DNA from: Massilia mucilaginosa
Lineage (GTDB): Bacteria; Pseudomonadota; Gammaproteobacteria; Burkholderiales; Burkholderiaceae_D
DNA length: 64,000 bases
NCBI RefSeq assembly: GCF_011682145.1
Contig: NZ_WHJH01000013.1
Location: 1-64,000 of the forward strand
Reading direction: 5' to 3'
The position numbers were made by a program, and so were the translations under genes. Under the pieces are notes generated by a model. The model was not told where the DNA came from and made no database searches. It worked only from the letters and a program-made list of their open reading frames with translations. Shown here piece after piece: positions 15,957 through 23,158 of the stretch (the stretch's first letter is position 1; every line of letters begins with the position of its first letter).

Positions 15957-16907
15957 TCAGTAGATTTTGACCAGGGCCGGGCCGATGACTTCGGCGCGCA
16001 CGGTGCCGCTGGCGCCGGCGGGACGGACCTCGATCCGTTGGCCGACGTTGCCGTCGGACAGGGCGGTGGCGCGCGATTCGAGCACGATCGCGCCGTGATG
16101 CATTTGCAGGCCGATGCTGTCGCCCTGACCGACCGCGAAGCTCGCTTGCAGGTAGGCCGCCAGCAGCGGCGCGCCCGGCATCAGCGCGCGCTTGAGGCGC
16201 CCACGCACGGCGCCGCAGTCGGTCGTGGCGGCGGCGCCATCGAGCGCGGTGACGTCCTCGTCGCGCGTGACCAGCATGGTGCAGTCGGGTACGGTACCGG
16301 CCGGCAATTCGCGCGCGGCGGCCAGCAACGGGCGCCAGGCATGCACGTCGAACGGCAGCGCGACCGCGCGCGCGAACACGCCGTCGACCGCAATATCGAC
16401 CCAGACCTGCATGCGGCGGCGCGGGACCAGGCCAGGCGCCAGCGCGCGCGCCGTCAGTTCCACTTTGCCGGCCGGTCGTTGCAGTTCGGCGAGCGGCGTG
16501 GCCAGTTTCAGTTCCACCCGGCTGTGGTTGGCGCCTAGATGACGCCGCAGGTGTTCTTCGGCCAGGGCCGCCAGCGCTTGCGCATCGACGCCCTGGGCGC
16601 GGCGCTCGATGCTGACGCTGGCGGCGCTGTCGCCGCCCAGTTGGTACGGCAGCGCGCGCGAGCGCAGGGTGCGCTCCAGTTCCGCGCGCGAGATGCGTGC
16701 GCTGTAGCCGGGCAGGGGCGCGGCGCCCAGGTCGAGCGCAGCCAGAGCGGCGGCGCCGTCGCCCTGCACGCTGGCGATGTCGGCCAGGGTGATGCGCGCA
16801 CCCGTCACCATGGCGCTGCTTTTCAGCGTCACCCGGGCGGCCGCCAGCGCGCCGCTGGCGGCGAGCAGCAGGGGGATCAGCACAGAAAGAAGGGGCAGGG
16901 CGCGCAT
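15957..16907 (-). CDS. flgA: P-ring assembly chaperone FlgA
   Basis: 316 residues, longer than the enterobacterial protein (about 220). A signal peptide is followed by an N-terminal SAF-like region (ALPGYSARISRAELERTLRSR), a middle domain, and a C-terminal SAF domain (LMPGAPLLAAYLQASFAVGQGDSIGLQMHHGAIVLES ... VGQRIEVRPAGASGTVRAEVIGPALVKI). It acts in the periplasm to help FlgI form the P ring. It lies 10 bases before flgH and 7 after flgG. Confidence 0.9.
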   Translation of the reverse strand: MRALPLLSVLIPLLLAASGALAAARVTLKSSAMVTGARITLADIASVQGDGAAALAALDLGAAPLPGYSARISRAELERTLRSRALPYQLGGDSAASVSIERRAQGVDAQALAALAEEHLRRHLGANHSRVELKLATPLAELQRPAGKVELTARALAPGLVPRRRMQVWVDIAVDGVFARAVALPFDVHAWRPLLAAARELPAGTVPDCTMLVTRDEDVTALDGAAATTDCGAVRGRLKRALMPGAPLLAAYLQASFAVGQGDSIGLQMHHGAIVLESRATALSDGNVGQRIEVRPAGASGTVRAEVIGPALVKIY

Positions 16908-16914
16908 GACAGAT

Positions 16915-17688
16915 CTAGCGGCGCAGGTTGTTGGTCAGGCCCATGATCTCGTCCGAGGCCTGGATTACCTTCGAGCTCATCTCGTAAGCGCGCTGGGCGA
17001 TCATGAGGGTCACCATTTCGTCGACCAGGGTCACGTTCGAGTTTTCCAGCGCACCTTGCGCCAGCACGCCCATGCCCTGCTGGCCCGGTTTGCCGATGTT
17101 GGCGTCGCCCGACGCTTCGGTCGGCGCGTAGATGCCGCCGGCGACGGCATTGAGCGCCGACGGGTTGGCGAAACTGGCCAGTTCGATCTGGCCGATCTCG
17201 GTCAGGGGGCCGTTGGCGCTCATCTGGGCCGACACCTTGCCATCGGCGCCGATCTTGACCGATGCCGCGTTGGGCGGCACATGAATGGCGGCTTTGAGTA
17301 CATGGCCGTCGGCGGTGGCCAGGTAATTGTCCTTGCTGATCTGCAGGGTGCCGCCGCGCGTGTAGCCGCGGCTGCCGTCGGCCAGGGTAACTTCGATGAA
17401 TCCGGCGCCGTTGATGGCCAGGTCCATCGGGGCGTTGGTCTGGGCCAGGGCGCCCGGCGCGAAATCCTTGGCCACGCTGCCGACGCTGATGCCCAGGCCC
17501 AGCGGGCCGTTCAGGCCGGCGCGCGCGGCGCCTTGCTGGTTTGGGTCGACGTGCATCATTTCCTGGAAATTGACCCTGCCTTTCTTGAAGCCGGCCGTGC
17601 TGACGTTGGCCAGGTTGTTGGCAATGGCGTCGATGTTTTGCTGCTGGGCTTGCATGCCGGTGGCGGCGATGTACAGTGAATCGTTCAT
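16915..17688 (-). CDS. flgG: Distal rod protein FlgG
   Basis: 257 residues. It begins MNDSLYIAATGMQAQQQNIDAIANNLANVSTAGFKKGRVNFQEMM and ends with the matching ALENSNVTLVDEMVTLMIAQRAYEMSSKVIQASDEIMGLTNNLRR, with the FlgG core LAINGAGFIEVTLADGSRGYTRGG. FlgG is the distal rod crossing the P and L rings. Length is canonical (about 260). Confidence 0.95.
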   Translation of the reverse strand: MNDSLYIAATGMQAQQQNIDAIANNLANVSTAGFKKGRVNFQEMMHVDPNQQGAARAGLNGPLGLGISVGSVAKDFAPGALAQTNAPMDLAINGAGFIEVTLADGSRGYTRGGTLQISKDNYLATADGHVLKAAIHVPPNAASVKIGADGKVSAQMSANGPLTEIGQIELASFANPSALNAVAGGIYAPTEASGDANIGKPGQQGMGVLAQGALENSNVTLVDEMVTLMIAQRAYEMSSKVIQASDEIMGLTNNLRR

Positions 17689-17716
17689 GATAATCCTGGG
17701 GTAAAGGTAGGGCGGC

Positions 17717-18445
17717 TCAGAACTGGCCGAGTTTCTGGATGGCGCTGGCGATTTTTTCGTCGTAGCCCTGGAACAGCTTCTGGGCCGCTTCGAAGTGGCG
17801 CGTGGTCTCCATCATGCTGACCATTTCGCGCATCGGGGTGACGTTCGAGTTTTCCAGGTAGCCGACCTGCAGTTCAGGCTTCGCTTCGGTGGCGCCGTCC
17901 ATGCCGGCCACCGCCTGCAACAGGCCGGCGCCGTTCTTGGCCAGTGCCCTGGCGTCGGCGAAGCGCACCAGTTTGACCTGGCCGATGGTGGCGCCATCCT
18001 GGGTGATGCGCCCGCTGTGGTCGATGGCGGCGGCCGCGCCGTTCAACACCAGGTCGCCCTGCATGCCTTGCAGTGCGTAGCCAGCTTGCGACACCAGGCG
18101 TCCGCGCGCGTCGAGATGGAAGTCGCCGGCACGGGTGTACGCCGGGCCCTGGGGCGTGGCCAGTTCGAAGTAGCCGTCGCCGGCAATGGCCAGGTCGAAC
18201 GGTTTGTTGGTCTGCTTGAAGGCGCCCGCCGACAGGTCGAGCACGCTGTTGATCGTCGGAGCCTGGGCTGGAACCGCCGGCGCTCCCTGCCTTGGTGCGG
18301 CCAGCATGGCGTCGAAGGCGCCGGCCACGGGAATGGCGCGCTTGTAGCCTGGCGTGGCGATGTTGACCATGTTCTGGCTGATGGTATCCATGCGGCGCAG
18401 GTCGTTCTGCATGCTCTGCACGGAGGCGATAAGGGCGTTGCTCAT
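17717..18445 (-). CDS. flgF: Proximal rod protein FlgF
   Basis: 242 residues: N-terminal ALIASVQSMQNDLRRMDTISQNMVNIATPGYKR, a middle FDLAIAGDGYFELATPQGPAYTRAGDFHLDARGRLVS, and C-terminal YLENSNVTPMREMVSMMETTRHFEAAQKLFQGYD. It is a paralogue of FlgG with the shorter central domain of FlgF. It directly precedes flgG in the transcript, the usual order. Short Ala-rich insert near residues 50-65. Confidence 0.92.
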   Translation of the reverse strand: MSNALIASVQSMQNDLRRMDTISQNMVNIATPGYKRAIPVAGAFDAMLAAPRQGAPAVPAQAPTINSVLDLSAGAFKQTNKPFDLAIAGDGYFELATPQGPAYTRAGDFHLDARGRLVSQAGYALQGMQGDLVLNGAAAAIDHSGRITQDGATIGQVKLVRFADARALAKNGAGLLQAVAGMDGATEAKPELQVGYLENSNVTPMREMVSMMETTRHFEAAQKLFQGYDEKIASAIQKLGQF

Positions 18446-18483
18446 GCTGTTCCTTGGAGTTCTTGTTCAGGTCGCTGGTGGAG

Positions 18484-20550
18484 TCAAATCGATACGGTGA
18501 CATAGGCCCGCAGTTCGAGCGAATTGGGCACTTCGGCGAGCGACAGCACTCGCAACTGCGGCACCATGCGCTCGGACAGGGTGCGGATATGGCGCCGCAG
18601 TTCGGGTGCGCACAGCAGCACCGGCATCAGATTGGCTTTCATCATCTTTTCGGCGTTCTGGGCCAGGCGGGTGATGACCTGCTCGGCAAATTTCGGCTCG
18701 ACCACCATGGCGCCGCCGCTTTCGACCGCGCGGATGTTTTGCAGCAGGGTGTGTTCGATCGTCGGGTCGAGCGTGATGACTTGCAGAGTGTTGTTGCCGT
18801 TGGTCAGGGACTGGCAGATCATCGAGCCCAGCCGTTGACGCACGAGTTCGGTCAGGTAGGCCGGGTCCTTGCTGTTCTTGGCATGATCGACCAGGGTTTC
18901 GATGACGGCGTCGAGGTTGCGGATCGACACTTTTTCCTTGAGCAGGTTTTGGAGCACGCGTTGCACCTCGCCCACGCCGAGCACGGTGGGGACGATTTCT
19001 TCGACCAGGCCGGGCTGGGCGTCGCGCACGCGGCCCAGCAGGCGCTCCGTTTCCGGGCGCGTGAGCAGGGTGGCGGCGTGCTGGCGCAGCACTTCGCATA
19101 AGTGGGTCATGAACACGGTGGGCGGGTCGACCAGCGTGTACTTCGCGGCGATCGCTTCGGCGCGGCCGGCTTCCTCGATCCAGACCGCCGGCAGGCCGAA
19201 GCTCGGCTCCTTGGTATCGATCCCTGCCAGCCTGGCAATCTCGCCGCCCGGATGGATCGCCAGGATGCGGTCGCGCCGGATCTCGCCCCTGGCCACGGCC
19301 ACGCCGAACACCAGGATTTCGTAGGCATTGGCGCCAAGGCGCGGGCCGGCGCGGAAACGCGTGCTCGGCAGCACCAGGCCCGATTCGAGCGCGTACTGCT
19401 TGCGGAAAGTGGCAATGCGTTCCATGAACAGGGCCTGGTCGGTTTCCAACATCGGCACCAGGTCCACGCCCAGCTGCACTTCCACCGCTTCGATCGGCAG
19501 CAGCCCGTAAGCATCGTCTTCCTTGCCGCCGGCTACTGGTGGCGTGCCAGGCTTGGCCGGATCGGCACCGTCGGCCAGGGCGCCGCCAGCCACGTCGCCC
19601 GGTTTGCGGCGCAGCAGCATCACGGCGCCGAACAAGACCGCCAGACTGAGCGGCGGCCAGACCGGTATGCCGGGCATGAACATCAGCGCCGCCATGGTCA
19701 ACGTGACCATGGCCAGCGGCTTGGTGAAGGAGGTGATCTGGCGGAAGGCTGCATTTCCCAGGTTGTCGTCCGAGGCCGAGCGGGTGACGATCAGGCCGGT
19801 CGCCACCGAAATGACCAGGGCCGGTACCTGGGTCACGATGCCATCGCCGATGGTGAGCAGGGTAAAGGTTTGCATGGCCTGGTCCCACGGCATGCCGAGC
19901 TGCATGACCCCGATCACCAGGCCGCCGACGCTGTTGATCAACATGATGATGATGCCCGCAATGGCGTCGCCCTTGACGAACTTGCTGGCGCCGTCCATGG
20001 CACCGTAGAAGGCCGCTTCGCGGCTGATGTTGGCGCGCCGGCGCTGGGCTTCTTCCTGGTCGATGAAGCCCATGTTGAGGTCGGCATCGATGCTCATCTG
20101 CTGGCCCGGCATGCTGTCGAGGGTGAAGCGGGCCGCCACTTCCGAGACGCGCTGGGCGCCGCTGGTGACGACCACATACTGGACCACCACCAGGATCAGG
20201 AACACGATCAGGCCGATGACGAAATTGCCGCCCACTACGTAGGAGCCGATGGCGCCGATCACATGCCCGGCGTCGGCGTCGCGCAGGATCAGGCGGGTGG
20301 CCGAGATGTTCAGGGCCAGCCGGAAGAGGGTGGCAATCAGCAGCATCGACGGGAAGGTCGAAAACTCGACCGGCTTGGACATGTAGAAGGTCAGCAGCAG
20401 GATCAGCAGGGCGAAGCTGAAGTTGGCCAGGATCAGGAAGTCGAGCAGGCCCGGGGGCACCGGAGCGAACAGCATGAACAGCACGCCGACCACCAGCAGT
20501 ACCATGGCGATGTCGGTGTTGGCCCCCAAGACGCGGCGCAGGGCGTTCAA
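18484..20550 (-). CDS. flhA: Flagellar export gate protein FlhA
   Basis: 688 residues. Eight membrane helices occupy about residues 15-330, with the FHIPEP-type loop VAARFTLDSMPGQQMSIDADLNMGFIDQEEAQRRR. A linker (about 330-370) follows, then the C-terminal cytoplasmic nonameric domain that docks substrate-chaperone complexes. FlhA couples proton flow to export. The start is TTG at 20550, overlapping the flhB stop as TTGA. Length is canonical. Confidence 0.96.
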   Translation of the reverse strand: MNALRRVLGANTDIAMVLLVVGVLFMLFAPVPPGLLDFLILANFSFALLILLLTFYMSKPVEFSTFPSMLLIATLFRLALNISATRLILRDADAGHVIGAIGSYVVGGNFVIGLIVFLILVVVQYVVVTSGAQRVSEVAARFTLDSMPGQQMSIDADLNMGFIDQEEAQRRRANISREAAFYGAMDGASKFVKGDAIAGIIIMLINSVGGLVIGVMQLGMPWDQAMQTFTLLTIGDGIVTQVPALVISVATGLIVTRSASDDNLGNAAFRQITSFTKPLAMVTLTMAALMFMPGIPVWPPLSLAVLFGAVMLLRRKPGDVAGGALADGADPAKPGTPPVAGGKEDDAYGLLPIEAVEVQLGVDLVPMLETDQALFMERIATFRKQYALESGLVLPSTRFRAGPRLGANAYEILVFGVAVARGEIRRDRILAIHPGGEIARLAGIDTKEPSFGLPAVWIEEAGRAEAIAAKYTLVDPPTVFMTHLCEVLRQHAATLLTRPETERLLGRVRDAQPGLVEEIVPTVLGVGEVQRVLQNLLKEKVSIRNLDAVIETLVDHAKNSKDPAYLTELVRQRLGSMICQSLTNGNNTLQVITLDPTIEHTLLQNIRAVESGGAMVVEPKFAEQVITRLAQNAEKMMKANLMPVLLCAPELRRHIRTLSERMVPQLRVLSLAEVPNSLELRAYVTVSI

Positions 20551-21626
20551 GCGGCGCTCCCGGTACGGCCCTGGCGCATGGCGTACACCCAGATCAGGAT
20601 CTTGGCCACGCGCGGGTACAGGTCTTCGGGCACGTACTGGTCGGCACCGATGCGTTTGTACAGCTCGCGCGCGAGCGGGCGGTTCTCGACAATGGGAATG
20701 TTCAGCTCGCGCGCAGCCTGGCGCATGCGCGCCGCCAGCTTGCCGCTGCCCTTGGCCAGCAGCTTGGGCGCAGGCATTTCGCCATGGCGGTACGACAGGG
20801 CGATGGCGATATGAGTTGGGTTGGTAATGAGCACGTCTGCCTCGGGTAATTTGCGCGCGGAGCGCGACTGTTTCAGCATTTCATTGCGCAGCTGGCGCAG
20901 GCGGCTGCGGATGCGCGGGTCTCCTTCCTTCTGTTTGTGTTCGTCGGTAATGTCGCGATGACTCATTCGCATCTTTTTGGCGAAATCCCAGCGCGTGTAC
21001 AGCACGTCGATCAGAGCCAGCAGCAGCACTGCCAGCATCAGCTTGAACAGCAGCGGGCCGACGTTGCCGAGCACCAGGGCGGCATGCCCGCGCGCATCGA
21101 TGTAGCTAAGCTTCATCAAGTCGGGCATCAGGGTCCGCATCGCGCTCCATGCCACCAGGCCCAGCAAGGCCAGCTTGGCCACGCTGCGCGCCGCTTCGTA
21201 CAGCATCTTCAGCGAAAACAGGCGCTCCAGGCCAGTTGCCGGATTGAGACGCTTGAAGTCGGGCGTGATCGGGTCGAAGCTGAACACGCCACCGGTCTGG
21301 CTGACGTTGACCACCAGCGCCACCACCACCAGCCCGAGCAGCAGCGGCAACAGGGCGGCGATACTGCCAGCGACCAGCTGCACCAGCCACATGGCGATGT
21401 TATCGCTGGCCCAGTCGGTGCGCCCGGCCTGGTCGAAGGTCTGGCGCGCCAGCAGCAGCACGCGCTGGGCAATCGCCGGGCCCGAGGCGAAGCAGACCCC
21501 GACCAGCAGCGCCAGCACGGCGGCGTAGTTGGCCTCGACGCTCTTGGATACCTGGCCGCGTTTTTGCGCCTCGCGTAGCTTGTGCGGGGTTGCGTCCTGG
21601 CTTTTGTCTTGTCCATCGTCCGACAT
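20547..21626 (-). CDS. flhB: Flagellar export switch protein FlhB
   Basis: 359 residues: a basic N-terminus (SQDATPHKLREAQKRGQVSKS), four membrane helices, and a cytoplasmic domain with the self-cleavage motif NPTH (in ADVLITNPTHIAIALSYRHGEMPAP). Cleavage there switches the gate from rod/hook to late substrates under FliK control. Its intact motif suggests that substrate switching is retained, although no late substrate gene is present in the window. It overlaps fliR and flhA. Confidence 0.96.
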   Translation of the reverse strand: MSDDGQDKSQDATPHKLREAQKRGQVSKSVEANYAAVLALLVGVCFASGPAIAQRVLLLARQTFDQAGRTDWASDNIAMWLVQLVAGSIAALLPLLLGLVVVALVVNVSQTGGVFSFDPITPDFKRLNPATGLERLFSLKMLYEAARSVAKLALLGLVAWSAMRTLMPDLMKLSYIDARGHAALVLGNVGPLLFKLMLAVLLLALIDVLYTRWDFAKKMRMSHRDITDEHKQKEGDPRIRSRLRQLRNEMLKQSRSARKLPEADVLITNPTHIAIALSYRHGEMPAPKLLAKGSGKLAARMRQAARELNIPIVENRPLARELYKRIGADQYVPEDLYPRVAKILIWVYAMRQGRTGSAA

Positions 21627-22387
21627 CAGAGCACCGCGTCCCAGAACGAAAACACGGTGTTGAAAATGCGTTCGGCCAGCACCCCGATGTGGTTCGCCAT
21701 CAGGGCCAGCATGGTCAGGCCGACCACGATCTTGATCGGCGCGGCCAACACGAAAATATTCATTTGCTGGAGGTTGCGCGACAATACCGCCAGCGCCAGT
21801 TCCACCAGGAACAGGCAGAACAGCACCGGTGCCGCCAGGGTCAACCCGAGCGTGAAGACGATGCCGAATTGGCGGATGACGATGGCCGGGTCGGGCTGGG
21901 CCAGGCCGGCGCCGAGCGGAACGCGTTCGAGCGAATACGCAAAACCGCGCAGTAGCGCGTGGTGCGCATCCATGCCGAAGAACAGGGCCACGGCCAGCAT
22001 CGCCAGCAGGGATGCCAGCAGCGGCGCCTGGGCGCGCGTGACGGGATCGAATACGTTGGCGATGTTAAAACCGATCTGCAGGTCGAGCGCATTGCCGGCG
22101 AAGGAAAAAGCGGCGAAGGCGGCAAAGATGCCGAAGGCCATCAGCGCGCCCACCATCAGCTCGTTTATGCAGGCACCGATCATCGCCGGCACGTCGGACG
22201 GCGGATCGGGCGGCAGCAGGCGCATGCCCGATACCAGCATGGCCGACAGTGCGAGGATGAGTACCACGCGCACCCGGACCGGCAAGCCGAGCGCCTGCAG
22301 CAGCGGTGTCAGCAGCAACAGGGCCGACAGGCGCAGGGAGCACAGCAGCACGGCGATCAGCCAGGCTGGATTGAAGTCGAACGTCAT
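21626..22387 (-). CDS. fliR: Flagellar export gate protein FliR
   Basis: 253 residues, strongly hydrophobic with about six membrane segments. Typical FliR stretches are ELMVGALMAFGIFAAFAAFSFAGNALDLQIGF and LFCLFLVELALAVLSRNLQQMNIFVLAAPIKIVVGL. FliR nucleates the FliP-FliQ gate helix. It lies 9 bases after fliQ and overlaps the flhB start by ATGA. Length is canonical. Confidence 0.94.
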   Translation of the reverse strand: MTFDFNPAWLIAVLLCSLRLSALLLLTPLLQALGLPVRVRVVLILALSAMLVSGMRLLPPDPPSDVPAMIGACINELMVGALMAFGIFAAFAAFSFAGNALDLQIGFNIANVFDPVTRAQAPLLASLLAMLAVALFFGMDAHHALLRGFAYSLERVPLGAGLAQPDPAIVIRQFGIVFTLGLTLAAPVLFCLFLVELALAVLSRNLQQMNIFVLAAPIKIVVGLTMLALMANHIGVLAERIFNTVFSFWDAVL

Positions 22388-22396
22388 CGGGAAAGG

Positions 22397-22663
22397 TCAG
22401 AAATAGTTGGGGATGTTCGAGATCAGGCCGCTGGCCAGCAGAATCAGCTTGCGCAGCATCCAGGGACCGAAAAACACCAGCGCCAGCACGGTGCCGATGA
22501 GTTTGGGAATGAAGGTGAGCGACATGTCCTGGATCTGGGTGACGACCTGGAGTACGCTCACGACCAGACCGATGACCAGGGTGCAGAGCAGAATCGGGGC
22601 GCTGATGATGACCGCGCCCCACAGAATTTGCGCCATGAGCGCTAATGCAACATCCGATCCCAT
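22397..22663 (-). CDS. fliQ: Flagellar export gate protein FliQ, first gene of the block
   Basis: 88 residues with two membrane helices separated by the conserved VVTQIQDMSLTFIPKLIG loop, diagnostic for FliQ/SctS. It is the first gene of the minus-strand flagellar block: 495 bases of AT-rich DNA lie upstream. A GGAAAG ribosome binding site precedes the ATG. In the usual order fliP would come directly before fliQ; here fliP is at the far end of the block. Confidence 0.94.
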   Translation of the reverse strand: MGSDVALALMAQILWGAVIISAPILLCTLVIGLVVSVLQVVTQIQDMSLTFIPKLIGTVLALVFFGPWMLRKLILLASGLISNIPNYF

Positions 22664-23158
22664 CTTCCGCTTTCCCGATTAGAAGAGAACGTCCGGCGAG
22701 GTGCATTCTTAATTTCTAAATTGCAATAATATTGCTTAAGGGTAGGAGAGTAAGACTTGGTGTGATTTGTGTCAATAACTTCTGGACAAATTTAATACAG
22801 ATATCAGACACATTTGCTGTTGGAAATAGCTTTTTGATGGGATAAGAAATGGTAGTCCGGGGTAAAGCGGAATGCCATTCGATGTTGGTTGAAAACAACA
22901 AAGAATGATTATTCACATTATATATAACCGTTATTAACGTCCGTTGCATGCCAATTGCCCGACGTTCCGTGCGGAGGCCGCGCGCGGCGGGATGGCCATT
23001 ATTGCCGCCTGGGCCCACGCGCCAATCCCGGCCACGAATATGTCCCCAGTGCGCCTGATTCTCCTTATTGTCCTGCTCGCATATCAAATTGTATAAAGCG
23101 CTTACAACTTAGCAATGCGGGTCGCTACAGGGCGGTTTCGGTATAAAAAACGGGTGTT
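22664..23158. other. AT-rich gene-free region before fliQ with a candidate promoter
   Basis: This 495-base stretch separates the GGDEF gene from fliQ and must carry the promoter of the flagellar block. On the minus strand TTGACA (22775-22770) stands 17 bases from TACTCT (22752-22747), a weak sigma-70-like pair about 85 bases from the fliQ start. I see no convincing sigma-54 or sigma-28 box. The sharply lower GC than the flanks is a regulatory or transfer-junction feature. A 123-codon reading frame here has no family resemblance and a poor start. Confidence 0.4.

Noticed and set aside
22716-23087. 123-codon frame upstream of fliQ
   Set aside because: Falls in the AT-rich promoter region, has no ribosome binding site and no recognisable pattern.
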